Assembly: GCF_000826545.1 (NCBI RefSeq)
Contig: NZ_CDME01000011.1
Coordinates: 894,001-958,000 of the forward strand
Length of the DNA: 64,000 nucleotides
Direction of reading: 5' to 3'
DNA from: Kibdelosporangium sp. MJ126-NF4
Lineage (GTDB): Bacteria > Actinomycetota > Actinomycetes > Mycobacteriales > Pseudonocardiaceae
Shown here: positions 16,389-26,125 of the stretch, piece after piece
How the letters are laid out: each line of letters begins with the position of its first letter
Position numbering within the stretch: the first letter of the stretch is position 1
Notes under the pieces: model-generated
What the model was told of the DNA's origin: nothing
Databases searched by the model: none
The model's input: only the letters and a program-made list of their open reading frames with translations
Made by a program: the position numbers and the translations under genes

Positions 16389-19115
16389 ATGGAGTTCGGA
16401 CTACTGGGCGAGGTGCTGGTTACGCTCCCAGGCTGCCCTGGCAAGGCTGTCGACATCGGGCACTCCCGGCAGAGCAGTGTGCTCGCCGCGCTGCTCTTCG
16501 ACGCGAACCGGCCCGTTTCCGCAGATCAGCTGCTTGACCGGGTCTGGGGTGACCGTCCACCACAGACCGCGCGCGGCACGCTCTCGACGTACCTGACGCG
16601 GCTGCGCCAGGCGCTGGCCCCGGTCCCGATCGAACGGCGGGCCGGTGGCTACCAGATCACGATCGAGCCGGACGACCTCGACCTCACCCGGTTCGACGCC
16701 CTGATCGCCAAGGCCAACGCCACCGCGGACGACCAGCTGGCGGCCCGGACCTACGCGCAGGCGTTCGAGCTGTGGCGCGGCGAACCACTGCCCCGCCTGG
16801 ACACGCCGTGGGCCAACGACATGCGAGCGTTGCTGCACCGCAGGCGGTACGCGGCCGAACTCGACCACACCGACGTGCGGCTGCGGCTGGGCGAGCACGC
16901 CGAACTGGTGGCCGAACTGCTCGCCAAGGCGGCCACGCACCCGCTGGACGAGCGGCTGGCCGGGCAGATCATCCTCGCGCTGTACCGGACCGGCAGGCAG
17001 GCCGACGCGGTCGCCCACTACCAGCACTTCCAGCGGCTACTGGCCGACGAGCTCGGCGCCGACCCCGGGCAGCCACTGCGCGACCTGCACCACCAGATCC
17101 TGACCGCCGACCAGGTGCTGCTCGCACCGGGACGGCCACAGGCCAGGCCGCCCCGGCAGCTGCCCGCGCCGCCCCGGCCGTTCACCGGACGCCAGGCCGA
17201 ACTCGACAGCCTGACCGACCGGCTCGGCACCGACGCGGGCACCGTCGTCATCCACGCGATCGGCGGCTACGGCGGGATCGGCAAGACCTCACTGGCCCTG
17301 CACTGGGCGCACCTGCACGCCGAGGAGTTCCCCGACGGGCAGCTGTTCGTCAACCTCCGCGGGTTCGACCCGAGCGGCCGACCGGCGACGCCGTCGGCCG
17401 CGCTGCGCGGGTTCCTGACCGCCCTTGGCGTCACCGACATGCCCGCTGACCTGGACGGGCAGGCCGCGCTGTACCGCAGCATCGTGGCGGACCGCCGGAT
17501 GCTGGTGCTGCTGGACAACGCCGTGGACACCGCGCAGGTCACCCAGTTGTTGCCGGGCAGCAATTCGGTCACCACGCTCGTCACCAGCCGACACCCGCTC
17601 ACCGGGCTGGTGGTCATGCACGGCGCCCAGGCGGTGCCGCTGGACGTGCTCAGCGACAGCGAGGCGCGCGAGCTGCTGAGCCGCAGACTCGGGGCCGGAC
17701 GGCTGGCCGCCGAGCCGGATGTCGTGACCGAGCTGGTGGAACACTGCGGCGGTCTGCCGTTGGCCGTGGCGATCATCGCCGCGCGGGCGGTCGTGTCCCC
17801 GGACATGTGTCTGGCCGACCTCGCGGCGCAACTGCGTTCGCACAGGACGCGTCTCGACGGTTTGGACGCCGGTGAGGCGAATGTCAACCTTCGCGCGGCG
17901 TTCGCGTTGTCGTACCAGGTGCTCTCCGCCGACGCCGCCCGGCTCGCCTGCCTGCTTGGCCTGGCACCGGGCCCGGACATCTCGCTGGCCGCCGCGTCCG
18001 CGCTGGCCGGGCAGGACGCCGCGGCGCTGCTGGACGAGCTGGAGTCGGTGCACCTGGTCTCGCGGTTCACGCCCGGCCGGTTCCGGATGCACGACCTGGT
18101 CAGGCTGGACGCGGTCGAGCGCGCCGCCGAACTGGATTCAGCGCCCGCGTTGCGTCGCCTGATCGACTTCTACCTGCGTACCGGGCAGGCGGCGGACCGT
18201 CTGCTCGACCCGCGACGGCCGCCGTTCACCATCAGTGGGCCCCCGCTGGCGCAGCCGTCCCCGCTGCACGACGAGGCGGAGGCGCTGGCATGGCTGACCG
18301 TCGAACACGCGTGCCTGATCGCCACGCAGCAGCTCGCCGCCGATCGCGGGTGGCACGCGCAGGTGTGGGAGGTGTCGTTCGTGACCGACACGCTGCACGC
18401 CCGTCAGGGCATGTTCGCCGACCACCTCGCCACCTTGCGCACAGCCGTCACGGCCGCCAGTGATCCGGCGGTGCGGACCAGGTTGCACGTCAACCTCGGC
18501 CAGGTCGCCGCCCGCGCCCAACTGCCCGCCGAGTCCGTCGAGCACCTCGAACGCGCGATCGTGCTGGCCGAGCAGAACGGCGACATCGTGATGCTGGCGC
18601 ACGCGCACAACACCCTCGCGCAAACATGGGGCCAGCAAGGCGACAACGAGCGCGCGCTGGAACATGCCACGCAGGCACTGGAGCACTACCGCGCGACCGG
18701 CAATCCGCTCAGCGAAGCACAGGCGCTCAACCAACTCGGCTGGGTGGAAGCCTTGCTGGGCCAGCACGAGAAGGCGCACGAGCACTGCCTCAGCGCGCTG
18801 GCGATCCAGCGCGCGGAAAACGCGCTGAGCGGCGAACCCCAGGACAGCCTCGGCTTCATCGCCGAACAGACCGGCAAGCTCGCCGAGGCCATCGACTGGT
18901 ACCACGACGCGATCGCGATCTTCCGAGACCGCGGCGACGACTACAACACCGCGACGACCCTGATCCAGCTGGGCCGGGCATGCCTGGCGCACGGCAGCAC
19001 AGCCGAAGCTGTGACGGCATGGCGTCGTGCGCTGGACCTATGCCGAATCCAGCGCCGTACCAGCGAAGCCGACCGTCTACAGCAACGGCTCGAAGATCTG
19101 ACCAAAGCCTCGTGA
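16389..19115 (+). CDS. AfsR/SARP-family transcriptional regulator (BTAD, NB-ARC, TPR)
   Basis: The product is 908 aa from ATG 16389, chosen because SARP proteins begin MEFGLLGEV and a GGGAG lies just upstream; ATG 16374 is the alternative. An OmpR-like winged-helix DNA-binding domain (about 1-90: RPVSADQLLDRVWGDRPP) is followed by a bacterial transcriptional activation domain to about residue 245. An NB-ARC ATPase follows, with P-loop GGYGGIGKTS, LVLLDNAVD and the GLPLAVAI motif. C-terminal TPR repeats complete it (HAHNTLAQTWGQQGDNERALEHA). Such regulators act as ATP-dependent switches. It is divergent from the LamG-RHS operon and is probably its regulator. Full-length AfsR architecture is retained. 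Confidence 0.9.
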   Translation: MEFGLLGEVLVTLPGCPGKAVDIGHSRQSSVLAALLFDANRPVSADQLLDRVWGDRPPQTARGTLSTYLTRLRQALAPVPIERRAGGYQITIEPDDLDLTRFDALIAKANATADDQLAARTYAQAFELWRGEPLPRLDTPWANDMRALLHRRRYAAELDHTDVRLRLGEHAELVAELLAKAATHPLDERLAGQIILALYRTGRQADAVAHYQHFQRLLADELGADPGQPLRDLHHQILTADQVLLAPGRPQARPPRQLPAPPRPFTGRQAELDSLTDRLGTDAGTVVIHAIGGYGGIGKTSLALHWAHLHAEEFPDGQLFVNLRGFDPSGRPATPSAALRGFLTALGVTDMPADLDGQAALYRSIVADRRMLVLLDNAVDTAQVTQLLPGSNSVTTLVTSRHPLTGLVVMHGAQAVPLDVLSDSEARELLSRRLGAGRLAAEPDVVTELVEHCGGLPLAVAIIAARAVVSPDMCLADLAAQLRSHRTRLDGLDAGEANVNLRAAFALSYQVLSADAARLACLLGLAPGPDISLAAASALAGQDAAALLDELESVHLVSRFTPGRFRMHDLVRLDAVERAAELDSAPALRRLIDFYLRTGQAADRLLDPRRPPFTISGPPLAQPSPLHDEAEALAWLTVEHACLIATQQLAADRGWHAQVWEVSFVTDTLHARQGMFADHLATLRTAVTAASDPAVRTRLHVNLGQVAARAQLPAESVEHLERAIVLAEQNGDIVMLAHAHNTLAQTWGQQGDNERALEHATQALEHYRATGNPLSEAQALNQLGWVEALLGQHEKAHEHCLSALAIQRAENALSGEPQDSLGFIAEQTGKLAEAIDWYHDAIAIFRDRGDDYNTATTLIQLGRACLAHGSTAEAVTAWRRALDLCRIQRRTSEADRLQQRLEDLTKAS

Positions 19116-19155
19116 GTGTTTGGGCGAGTTCTAACCGGCCTAAACACTCACGAGG
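19108..19155. terminator. Imperfect hairpin between SARP and cold-shock genes
   Basis: The outer arms at 19108-19121 and 19142-19155 are exact 14-nt complements; the inner part is degenerate. The hairpin shares the CTCGTGAGTG-type arm with hairpins at 6232 and 43776 and again lies between convergent genes. The regulator's stop codon is within the left arm. Confidence 0.75.
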
Positions 19156-19159
19156 TTCT

Positions 19160-19546
19160 TTAGGGGTCGAGCTCCCGCGCTACGGCGCGGACTACTTCGG
19201 CGATTCGCTTGGTGGACTTGCGATCCGGGTAGCGGCCGCGCCGCAGGTCCGGCTGAATCTTGGCTTCCAGCATCTTGATCATGTCTTCGACGAGGCCGTG
19301 CAACTCCTCGGCCGGGCGGCGATGCGCCTCGACGACCGACGGCATCGGGTCGATCAGCCGGACCGAAAGCGCCTGCGGGCCACGGCGACCATCCGCCACC
19401 CCGAACTCAATGCGTTGTCCCGCCTTGAGTCCCGTCACGCCAGGAGGCAGCGCGGATGCGCGGACGTACACGTCCTCCCCGCCTTCCTGCGTGACGAACC
19501 CGAAGCCCTTCTCCGAGTCGTACCACTTGACCCGTCCGGTCGGCAC
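19160..19546 (-). CDS. Cold-shock domain protein with C-terminal extension
   Basis: The product is 128 aa from GTG 19546; GTG 19555 would add three residues. Residues 1-67 are a cold-shock domain with RNP1 (KGFGFVTQ) and RNP2-like (DVYVRASAL) motifs. About 60 further residues are mostly helical and charged ([24 protein letters not shown]). This is longer than the roughly 67-aa CspA type and matches the long actinobacterial form. It should bind single-stranded nucleic acid in the cytoplasm as an RNA chaperone. The role of the extension is unknown. The gene is convergent with the SARP gene. Confidence 0.88.
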   Translation of the reverse strand: MPTGRVKWYDSEKGFGFVTQEGGEDVYVRASALPPGVTGLKAGQRIEFGVADGRRGPQALSVRLIDPMPSVVEAHRRPAEELHGLVEDMIKMLEAKIQPDLRRGRYPDRKSTKRIAEVVRAVARELDP

Positions 19547-19693
19547 AGCTCTCACCGTTCCCTCGTCGACTCCATCAGCCCCACGGCTCCAGACTTGCGT
19601 GCCGCACGACTAACGCGCCCCGGGCACGCCCAGGACGCGTCGTACCAGCCTAGGCCAAATCGAGGTTCCGGCGTAACGCATAGTCTGCTCGCT

Positions 19694-19879
19694 GTGCCGA
19701 AGTTCAGTCTGATGCCAGTCGCCATGACGATGTTCGCCGTGGGCCTGCTCGCGATCATCGCGGTGTTCGTGTTGTACGCCACTGGCCGCACCGAGGCGTC
19801 CGTGTGGCTTTATGTCGCGGCCATGCTGGCGCCGGTCGGGCTCGGGCTGGGGATCCTCAGCGTGGTACGGCGTCGCTGA
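19694..19879 (+). CDS. Small two-helix membrane protein
   Basis: This 61-aa ORF starts at GTG 19694, with a TAGTCT -10-like hexamer 7 nt upstream, suggesting a leaderless transcript. It has two hydrophobic segments (MPVAMTMFAVGLLAIIAVFV and a second from SVWLYVAAML onward) and ends in RRR, so it is an integral membrane protein with a positively charged tail. I cannot assign a function. Its last 23 bp overlap the end of the convergent HAD gene. Confidence 0.65.
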   Translation: MPKFSLMPVAMTMFAVGLLAIIAVFVLYATGRTEASVWLYVAAMLAPVGLGLGILSVVRRR

Positions 19880-20468
19880 ACCAGGCGGGGAAGTCGTCGA
19901 GACTGGACAGCACGACGTCCGCGCCCGCCTCGGTCAGCATCGCCTCGTCGCACGGTCCGGTGGTGACACCGACCGCGAGTGCCCCGGCCGCGACCGCGCC
20001 CTTCATGTCGCCGATGTGGTCCCCGACGTACACGCCCGCGCCGTGCAGCTTCAGCGCCTCGGCCTTGCCCGCCGACCACAGGTCGCCGACCAGGTGGTCG
20101 ATGTCCCAGCCGAGGGCCTCGATGTGCAGTTCGGCGTTGCGCTGGTACTTGCCGGTGACGATCACCGACCGCCCGCCGATCGCCCTGACCGCGTCGAGCG
20201 CGGCGACCGCGCCGGGCATCGGCACCGTCGTCGGGATCACGATCTGCGGGTACGTCGCCCTGAACCGGGTCACGCACCAGTCGATCCTGGCCTCCGGGAT
20301 GCCGATGGTCTGGAACATGTCGCGCAGCGGCGGACCCATGTTGGCCGCGATGTACTCGCCGTCCAGCACCAGGCCCGTCTCGGCGGACAGGGCGGCCATG
20401 GCCCTGATGATGCCGGGGCGGGGGTCGATCAGCGTCAGGTCGAGGTCGAAGCCGACGGTCACGGTCAT
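19857..20468 (-). CDS. HAD-family hydrolase
   Basis: The product is 203 aa. HAD motif I is FDLDLTLID (nucleophile and acid Asp). Motif II corresponds to VIVTGK, and motif IV to YVGDHIGDM. A helical cap lies between motifs I and II, as in phosphoglycolate phosphatase/pyrophosphatase-type HADs. It is predicted to be a cytosolic Mg-dependent phosphatase acting on a small phosphorylated metabolite; the substrate cannot be read from sequence. ATG 20468 is followed directly by TVTVGFDLD, leaving the usual few residues before motif I. Confidence 0.85.
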   Translation of the reverse strand: MTVTVGFDLDLTLIDPRPGIIRAMAALSAETGLVLDGEYIAANMGPPLRDMFQTIGIPEARIDWCVTRFRATYPQIVIPTTVPMPGAVAALDAVRAIGGRSVIVTGKYQRNAELHIEALGWDIDHLVGDLWSAGKAEALKLHGAGVYVGDHIGDMKGAVAAGALAVGVTTGPCDEAMLTEAGADVVLSSLDDFPAWFSDAVPR

Positions 20469-20526
20469 CCCATCACCCTAGGCATCTCCTCCACGGGTTT
20501 ACAGCTGCGCTGATCGAGTACAGACA

Positions 20527-20553
20527 GTTGACAGACTCGCTATCCGTGTCAAC
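20527..20553. promoter_or_regulatory. Inverted repeat upstream of TetR gene, possible operator
   Basis: GTTGACA and TGTCAAC arms (20527-20533 and 20547-20553) are separated by 13 nt and end 9 bp before the TetR start. The symmetry and location suit autoregulation by that TetR protein. The left arm also contains a TTGACA-like hexamer. Confidence 0.45.
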
Positions 20554-20562
20554 ACTCGGGGC

Positions 20563-21153
20563 ATGACCGAGATCACACCGTTCTCGGATCGAGTGCGGAC
20601 GTCTTTGCGCGAGACGCTGCTGGACGCGGCGGCGGAACTGCTGGCCGAGCACGGTTTCGCGGGCCTGCGGATGGTCGATGTGGCCACCGGCGCCGGAGTC
20701 AGCAGGCAGACCGTCTACAACGAGTTCGGCGGCAAGTCCGCGTTGGTCGACGCGGTCGCGTTGCGGACGGTCTCGGAATTCCTCGACGGCAGCGAGGAGC
20801 TCTGGCGCTCCACCACGACTGTGGCGGACGGCCTGCACGCGATGGTCGAGTACACCGTCCGACACGGCCGGGAGAACCGGCTGGTCGCCTCGGTTCTCGG
20901 CGGCGCGCAGGCCGAGGACCTGTTGCCGCTGCTGACCACCAGGGCCGAGCCGATCCTGCGGCCCGCGGTCGAGCACGCCGTCCGCAACCTGACCGAACGG
21001 GTCCCGACACTGCCACGGCACCCCGTCACGCTGATCGCGGAGACCATCGTGCGGCTGTCGATCAGCCACATGATGCTGCCCGGCGGCACGCCCGCCGAGG
21101 CCGCCGACGCGGTCTGCGCGGTGGTGCTGCCCGCGATCGACGCCTATTCCTGA
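20563..21153 (+). CDS. TetR-family transcriptional regulator
   Basis: The product is 196 aa. The N-terminal helix-turn-helix is typical: [20 protein letters not shown], then [20 protein letters not shown]. The C-terminal ligand-binding part (about 60-196) is helical and unassigned. It lies 44 bp upstream of, and in the same direction as, the R2-like oxidase and Nramp genes, so it probably controls them and possibly itself. The effector is unknown, perhaps metal- or redox-related given the neighbours. Confidence 0.88.
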   Translation: MTEITPFSDRVRTSLRETLLDAAAELLAEHGFAGLRMVDVATGAGVSRQTVYNEFGGKSALVDAVALRTVSEFLDGSEELWRSTTTVADGLHAMVEYTVRHGRENRLVASVLGGAQAEDLLPLLTTRAEPILRPAVEHAVRNLTERVPTLPRHPVTLIAETIVRLSISHMMLPGGTPAEAADAVCAVVLPAIDAYS

Positions 21154-21197
21154 CGATCAGTGTTTCCAGGCAGTGTCCCCAGGCAAAGGAGCCGGAC

Positions 21198-22172
21198 ATG
21201 ACAGGAACAACAGCCGAACTGCGCAGCGGGTTCGCGTCGCTGCGCAAAGGTGGACTGAACTGGGACTCGTTCCCGCTCAGGCTCTTCGTCAAGGGCAACG
21301 CCAGGTTCTGGAACCCAGCGGACATCGACTTCTCCCGCGACCGCGCGGACTGGGAGTCGCTCACCGACGAGGAACGCCGGTCGGCGACGTACCTCTGCGC
21401 CCAGTTCATCGCGGGCGAGGAGGCGGTGACCGAGGACATCCAGCCGTTCATGCGGGCGATGGCCGCCGAGGGCCGGATCTCCGACGAGATGTACCTCACG
21501 CAGTTCTGCTTCGAGGAGGCCAAGCACACCGAGGTGTTCCGGCGCTGGATGGACGCGGTCGGGCTGACCGACGACCTGCACCCGTTCGTCGCGGAGAATC
21601 CCTACTACCGCAAGCTTTTCTACGAGGAGCTGCCCGGCTCGCTGGCGATCCTCGAGCACGATCCCAGCCCACGCAACCAGATCCGCGCGTCGGTGACGTA
21701 CAACCATGTGATCGAGGGCACACTGGCGCTCACCGGCTACTACGCGTGGCAGAAGATCTGCACCGGCCGCGGCATCCTGCCCGGTATGCAGGAACTGGTC
21801 CGGCGGATCGGCGACGACGAGCGCAGGCACATGGCGTGGGGCACGTTCACCTGCCGCAGGCACGTCGCCGCGGACGAGTCGCTGTTCGACGCGGTCACCG
21901 AGCGAATGGGCGAACTGCTGCCGATCGCACTGAACATGATCGAGTGGGTCGGCAACCAGTTCGAAGAGCCGCGCCCGTTCGAGACCGATCCACAGGAGTA
22001 CGTCCTTTACGCTGGTGACCGCGCCCAGCGGCGGCTCGGTGCCATCTCGTCGGCCCGGGGCACGCCGGTCGCCCAGATCGACCTGGACTACTCGCCCGAG
22101 GCGCTGGAAGAGCAGTTCGGCGAGGAGGACGCGAAGGTCTTCGCCGAAGTTGTTGCAAACGGTTTGCAGTAA
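21198..22172 (+). CDS. R2-like ligand-binding oxidase (Mn/Fe)
   Basis: This 324-aa ferritin-like protein is of the ribonucleotide-reductase R2 superfamily. Putative metal ligands are Glu74, Glu107, His110, Glu173, Glu208 and His211 (AGEEAV, CFEEAKH, NHVIEG, DDERRH). Val77 and Tyr168 fall at the positions of the Val-Tyr ether crosslink of R2lox proteins such as Rv0233; every landmark is offset by six residues from that protein. This distinguishes it from true NrdB, and no nrdA is nearby. R2lox proteins assemble a Mn(III)/Fe(III) centre, bind a fatty-acid-like ligand and are thought to perform two-electron oxidation. The SD AAAGGAG lies upstream. The natural substrate is not known. Confidence 0.9.
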   Translation: MTGTTAELRSGFASLRKGGLNWDSFPLRLFVKGNARFWNPADIDFSRDRADWESLTDEERRSATYLCAQFIAGEEAVTEDIQPFMRAMAAEGRISDEMYLTQFCFEEAKHTEVFRRWMDAVGLTDDLHPFVAENPYYRKLFYEELPGSLAILEHDPSPRNQIRASVTYNHVIEGTLALTGYYAWQKICTGRGILPGMQELVRRIGDDERRHMAWGTFTCRRHVAADESLFDAVTERMGELLPIALNMIEWVGNQFEEPRPFETDPQEYVLYAGDRAQRRLGAISSARGTPVAQIDLDYSPEALEEQFGEEDAKVFAEVVANGLQ

Positions 22173-22220
22173 GCTGGGCCCACCCCGTGCTCGCTGGCCG
22201 GTTCGTCGTGGGAGGTCCGT

Positions 22221-23462
22221 TTGTCGCTCGCCAGTGCTATCAAACCGAGGATCACCCGTTTCCGAGCAGGAGCCGCGCTCTTAGGGCCCGCGTTCGTCGC
22301 GGCGATCGCCTACGTGGACCCGGGCAACGTGGCCACGAACACAGCCGCCGGTGCCACATTCGGCTACCTGCTGGTGTGGGTGGTCGTCGTGGCGAACGTG
22401 ATGGCCGGGCTCGTGCAGTACCTGTCCGCGAAACTCGGGCTGGTCACCGGGCTGTCGCTGCCTGAGGCGGTCCGCGACCGGCTGTCCACCCCGACCCGGC
22501 TGGCCTACTGGGCACAGGCCGAGATCGTGGCGATGGCCACGGACCTGGCCGAAGTGCTCGGCGGCGCGATCGCGTTGAACCTGCTGTTCGACCTGCCACT
22601 GCTGCTCGGTGGCCTGATCACCGGCGTGGTGTCCACCGCGCTGCTGCTGGTGCAGGACCGCGCCGGGCAACGGCCGTTCGAGCGCGTGATCACCGGTCTG
22701 CTGCTGATCATCGCGATCGGTTTCGCCGCCGGGCTGTTCGTCGACCCACCGTCCGGTCCCGGTGTACTCGGCGGGTTGTTGCCCCAGTTCGCCGGGTCGG
22801 AGAGCGTCCTGCTGGCCGCCGGGATGCTGGGCGCGACCGTGATGCCACACGCGGTGTACCTGCACTCGGCGCTGGCCCGCGACCGGCACGGCAAGCAGAC
22901 CGGTCCGACACTGGGCCGTCTGCTGGGCGCCACCCGCTACGACGTCGGCCTCGCCATGGTCTTCGCCGGTGCGGTGAACCTCGCGATGCTGCTGCTGGCC
23001 GCCAGCGCACTGTCCGGAATCGACGGTGTGGACACGTTGTCCGGCGTGCACAACGCGATCGGGCAACACCTCGGCCAGGGCATCGCGTTGTTGTTCGCCA
23101 TCGGCCTGCTGGCCTCCGGCCTGGCGTCGACCTCGGTCGGCTGCTACGCCGGGGCGGTGGTGATGGGCGGGCTGCTGCGCAAGCGAATCCCGTTGCTGAC
23201 GCGCCGGTTGCTCACCCTGCTGCCCGCTGTCGTGTTGCTGGCGTTCAACGTGGATCCGTCGTGGGCGCTGGTGATCTCCCAGGTGGTGCTGTCGTTCGGC
23301 ATCCCGTTCGCGCTGATCCCGTTGGTACGGCTGACGTCCGCACGCGGCCTGATGGGCATGAACGTCAACCACCGGGTCACCACCGTGCTGGCGTGGGTGA
23401 TCGCCGCGCTGGTGATCGCACTGAACCTGGCGCTGATCTATCTCACCGTCACGGGTAGCTGA
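22221..23462 (+). CDS. mntH: Nramp-family Mn2+/Fe2+ transporter
   Basis: The product is 413 aa, starting at TTG 22221 with GGGAGG just upstream. It has the Nramp metal-binding motifs DPGN (Asp33-Asn36, AIAYVDPGNVATN) on helix 1 and MPH (208-210, TVMPHAVYLHSAL) on helix 6, with about eleven membrane segments. It would import divalent manganese or iron across the cytoplasmic membrane, driven by protons. It sits 49 bp after the R2lox gene, which needs exactly these metals, suggesting a shared transcript. Its end overlaps the convergent oxidoreductase gene by 14 bp. Confidence 0.92.
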   Translation: MSLASAIKPRITRFRAGAALLGPAFVAAIAYVDPGNVATNTAAGATFGYLLVWVVVVANVMAGLVQYLSAKLGLVTGLSLPEAVRDRLSTPTRLAYWAQAEIVAMATDLAEVLGGAIALNLLFDLPLLLGGLITGVVSTALLLVQDRAGQRPFERVITGLLLIIAIGFAAGLFVDPPSGPGVLGGLLPQFAGSESVLLAAGMLGATVMPHAVYLHSALARDRHGKQTGPTLGRLLGATRYDVGLAMVFAGAVNLAMLLLAASALSGIDGVDTLSGVHNAIGQHLGQGIALLFAIGLLASGLASTSVGCYAGAVVMGGLLRKRIPLLTRRLLTLLPAVVLLAFNVDPSWALVISQVVLSFGIPFALIPLVRLTSARGLMGMNVNHRVTTVLAWVIAALVIALNLALIYLTVTGS

Positions 23463-24414
23463 CGCCGAGTTTGTCCAGCGCTTCGGTCAGAGTCCGCATC
23501 ACGGCGAGAGTCTCGTCGAGCGGCATGTCCGGGCTCTCGGCCTGGCCTGCCCTGACGCGCTTGCCGACCTCGGCGATCTGGTACTGGTAGCCGTGACCTT
23601 CCAGTTCCAGCGCGTGCTTCTCGTCGGCCTGGCCGGGCCGGACGATGGTGAACTCGGTCGGCCGGTAGAACACGGGCGGGATCTCGATCCGCCCGGCCGT
23701 GCCGACGATCGTCGCCGCGATCGGGTAGTAGCCCACCAACGAGGACGACAGCTGCGCGAAGACACCGTTGGGGTAGCGCAACAGAAGCGCGGCTTCCGCG
23801 TCCACGCCGTCGATCAGAGTTCCTTGCACGGCAATGCTTCTCGGCTCGCCGAGGAGCATGTGCGCGAAGGAGACCGGGTAGATGCCCAGGTCCAGCAGTG
23901 ATCCACCGCCCGCGGCCGGATCCCACAACCGGTGCGCGGGATCGTGCGCGAAGGGAGCGCCGAAGTCCGCGTGGACACTGCGGACCGTGCCGATCGCGCC
24001 GTCGGCGACCAGTTCGCGGATGAGCTTCACCAACGGGTTGAACCGGGTCCACATCGCCTCCATCAGGAAGACGTTCTGCTTGCGGGCCAGGGCGACGAGC
24101 TTCTCGGCGTCCTTCAGGCCGACCGTGATCGGCTTCTCGCACAGCACGGCCTTGCCCGCCAGCAAGGCGTTGCGCGCCACGATGTAGTGGCTGCTGTGCG
24201 GGGTGGCGACGTAGACGACCTCCACGTCCGGGTCGGCGAGCAGGTCGTGGTAGTCGCCGTAGAACCTGGGTATGCCGTGTTTCTTCGCGAACTCCTCGGC
24301 TTTCGGCGTGCTGCGCGAGGAAACCGCGAGCACCTCGGCGTCCGGCACCAGCGCCATGTCCGATGTCACGACGTCCGCGATCCGGCCGGTGGCCACCACT
24401 CCCCATTTGGTCAC
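23449..24414 (-). CDS. Gfo/Idh/MocA-family NAD(P)-dependent oxidoreductase
   Basis: The product is 321 aa from GTG 24414. It has an N-terminal Rossmann domain (WGVVATGRIADVV), the family EKP motif (VLCEKPITVGLKDAEK) and a C-terminal alpha/beta dimerisation domain containing HADFGAPFAHDPAHRLWDP and GGGSLLDLGIYP. Members oxidise or reduce sugars, inositols or trans-dihydrodiols. This sequence most resembles the trans-1,2-dihydrobenzene-1,2-diol dehydrogenase-like branch, though that is a weak call. Nothing nearby fixes the substrate. Confidence 0.85.
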   Translation of the reverse strand: MTKWGVVATGRIADVVTSDMALVPDAEVLAVSSRSTPKAEEFAKKHGIPRFYGDYHDLLADPDVEVVYVATPHSSHYIVARNALLAGKAVLCEKPITVGLKDAEKLVALARKQNVFLMEAMWTRFNPLVKLIRELVADGAIGTVRSVHADFGAPFAHDPAHRLWDPAAGGGSLLDLGIYPVSFAHMLLGEPRSIAVQGTLIDGVDAEAALLLRYPNGVFAQLSSSLVGYYPIAATIVGTAGRIEIPPVFYRPTEFTIVRPGQADEKHALELEGHGYQYQIAEVGKRVRAGQAESPDMPLDETLAVMRTLTEALDKLGVSYP

Positions 24415-24464
24415 TCGCCCAGCCTATGCCACCACCGGGAAAGCAGTGTCGAGCCGGTCCGCCC

Positions 24465-26078
24465 TCACAGGCCGAGGATGTCCTTGGCCGCCTCGCGCAT
24501 CTCGACCTTGCGGATCTTGCCGGTGACCGTCATCGGGAACTCGTCGACCACGTGCACGTACCGGGGAACCTTGTAGTGCGCGAGTTTCCCGGCGCAGAAC
24601 TCCTTCAACGCCTCCGCTGTCAACGCCTTCGCGCCTTCGCGCATCCGGACCCAGGCCATCAGCTCCTCGCCGTAGCGCTCGTCCGGCACGCCGATCACCT
24701 GCGCGTCAAGGATGTCCGGGTGCGTGTAGAGGAATTCCTCGATCTCACGCGGGTAGACGTTCTCGCCGCCGCGGATCACCATGTCCTTGATCCGGCCGGT
24801 GATGCCGAGGTAGCCCTCGTCGTCCATCACCGCGAGGTCACCGGTGTGCATCCAGCGCGCCGCGTCGATGGCCTCCGCGGTCTTCTCCGGTTCCTCCCAG
24901 TAGCCGAGCATCACCGAGTAGCCGCGCGTGCAGAACTCGCCGGGCGTTCCCCGTGGCACGGTCAGCCCTGTCTCCGGATCGACCACCTTGACCTCGAGGT
25001 GCGGGTGCACTCTGCCCACTGTGGACACACGACGGTCCAGCGTGTCCGCTGCCGTGGTCTGCGTCGACACCGGTGACGTCTCGGTCATGCCGTAGCAGAT
25101 GGTGACCTCGTTCATCCCCATCCGCTCGATGACCTGCTTCATCACTTCGACCGGGCACGGCGATCCGGCCATGATCCCGGTGCGCAGGCTCGACAGGTCG
25201 TGGGACTCGAAGTCCGCGTCGGCCAGCATCGCGATGAACATCGTCGGCACGCCGTACAGGGACGTGCACTTCTCCTCGGCCGCGGCGGCGAGCGTCTCGG
25301 CGGGCTGGAACGACGGCGCTGGGATGACCATGCACGCGCCGTGCGACGTGCACGCCAGATTTCCCATCACCATCCCGAAGCAGTGGTAGAACGGGACCGG
25401 GATGCAGACCCTGTCCTGCTCGGTGTACCCGCAGGTCTCGCCAACGAAGAAGCCGTTGTTGAGGATGTTGTGGTGCGAGAGCGTCGCGCCCTTGGGGAAG
25501 CCGGTCGTGCCGGACGTGTACTGGATGTTGATCGGATCATCCGGTGACAGCGCGATCTCGGCCAGCGGCGCCGGATCGGCCGCGCGACCGGCGCGCACCA
25601 GTTCAGTCCACTCAGGACTGTCGAGGAGCACGACGTCGGCCAGTTCGGGGCAGCCCGGCCGGGCCTCGGCGATCATGGCGGCGTAGTCGGACGTCTTGAA
25701 GGCCGACGCGGAGACCAGCGTGCGGATCCCGGACTGGTTGAGCACATAGGAAAGCTCGTGCACCCGGTACGACGGGTTGATGTTGACGAGAATCGCGCCG
25801 ATCTTCGCCGTGGCGTACTGGACAAAGGTCCACTCGGCACAGTTGGGCGACCAGATGCCGACCCGGTCGCCCTTGCGCACACCGCTGGCCAGCAGGCCGA
25901 GCGCGACCGCGTCGACCTCGTCCGACAGTTCGCGGTAGGTCCACCGGCGGCCGGACGCCCGGTCGACGAGCGCGTCCCGGTCCGGGTACGCGGCGACCGT
26001 GCGGTCGAAGTTGTCCCCAATGGTCTGCCCGAGCAGCGGCACTGTCGACGTACCCGAGGCGTAGCTAGGAACTGACAC
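24465..26078 (-). CDS. AMP-dependent synthetase (acyl-CoA synthetase)
   Basis: The product is 537 aa from GTG 26078, chosen for the strong GGGGAGG upstream; the frame is open to 26111. ANL-superfamily motifs are complete: the P-loop [12 protein letters not shown], a GMTETSPV region, [20 protein letters not shown] in the hinge and C-terminal domain, and the catalytic Lys in MTVTGKIRK. This indicates adenylation of a carboxylic (probably fatty) acid and transfer to CoA. Chain length cannot be read. It is 50 bp from the divergent-end oxidoreductase and on the same strand. Confidence 0.9.
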   Translation of the reverse strand: MSVPSYASGTSTVPLLGQTIGDNFDRTVAAYPDRDALVDRASGRRWTYRELSDEVDAVALGLLASGVRKGDRVGIWSPNCAEWTFVQYATAKIGAILVNINPSYRVHELSYVLNQSGIRTLVSASAFKTSDYAAMIAEARPGCPELADVVLLDSPEWTELVRAGRAADPAPLAEIALSPDDPINIQYTSGTTGFPKGATLSHHNILNNGFFVGETCGYTEQDRVCIPVPFYHCFGMVMGNLACTSHGACMVIPAPSFQPAETLAAAAEEKCTSLYGVPTMFIAMLADADFESHDLSSLRTGIMAGSPCPVEVMKQVIERMGMNEVTICYGMTETSPVSTQTTAADTLDRRVSTVGRVHPHLEVKVVDPETGLTVPRGTPGEFCTRGYSVMLGYWEEPEKTAEAIDAARWMHTGDLAVMDDEGYLGITGRIKDMVIRGGENVYPREIEEFLYTHPDILDAQVIGVPDERYGEELMAWVRMREGAKALTAEALKEFCAGKLAHYKVPRYVHVVDEFPMTVTGKIRKVEMREAAKDILGL

Positions 26079-26125
26079 GGCGAGCCTCCCCAACGATGTG
26101 GTCCATCTCACCTTAGAGCCAGTTC

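Noticed and set aside
21198..22172. Ribonucleotide reductase beta subunit
   Set aside because: The Val-Tyr crosslink positions, the ligand pattern and the lack of nrdA favour R2lox.
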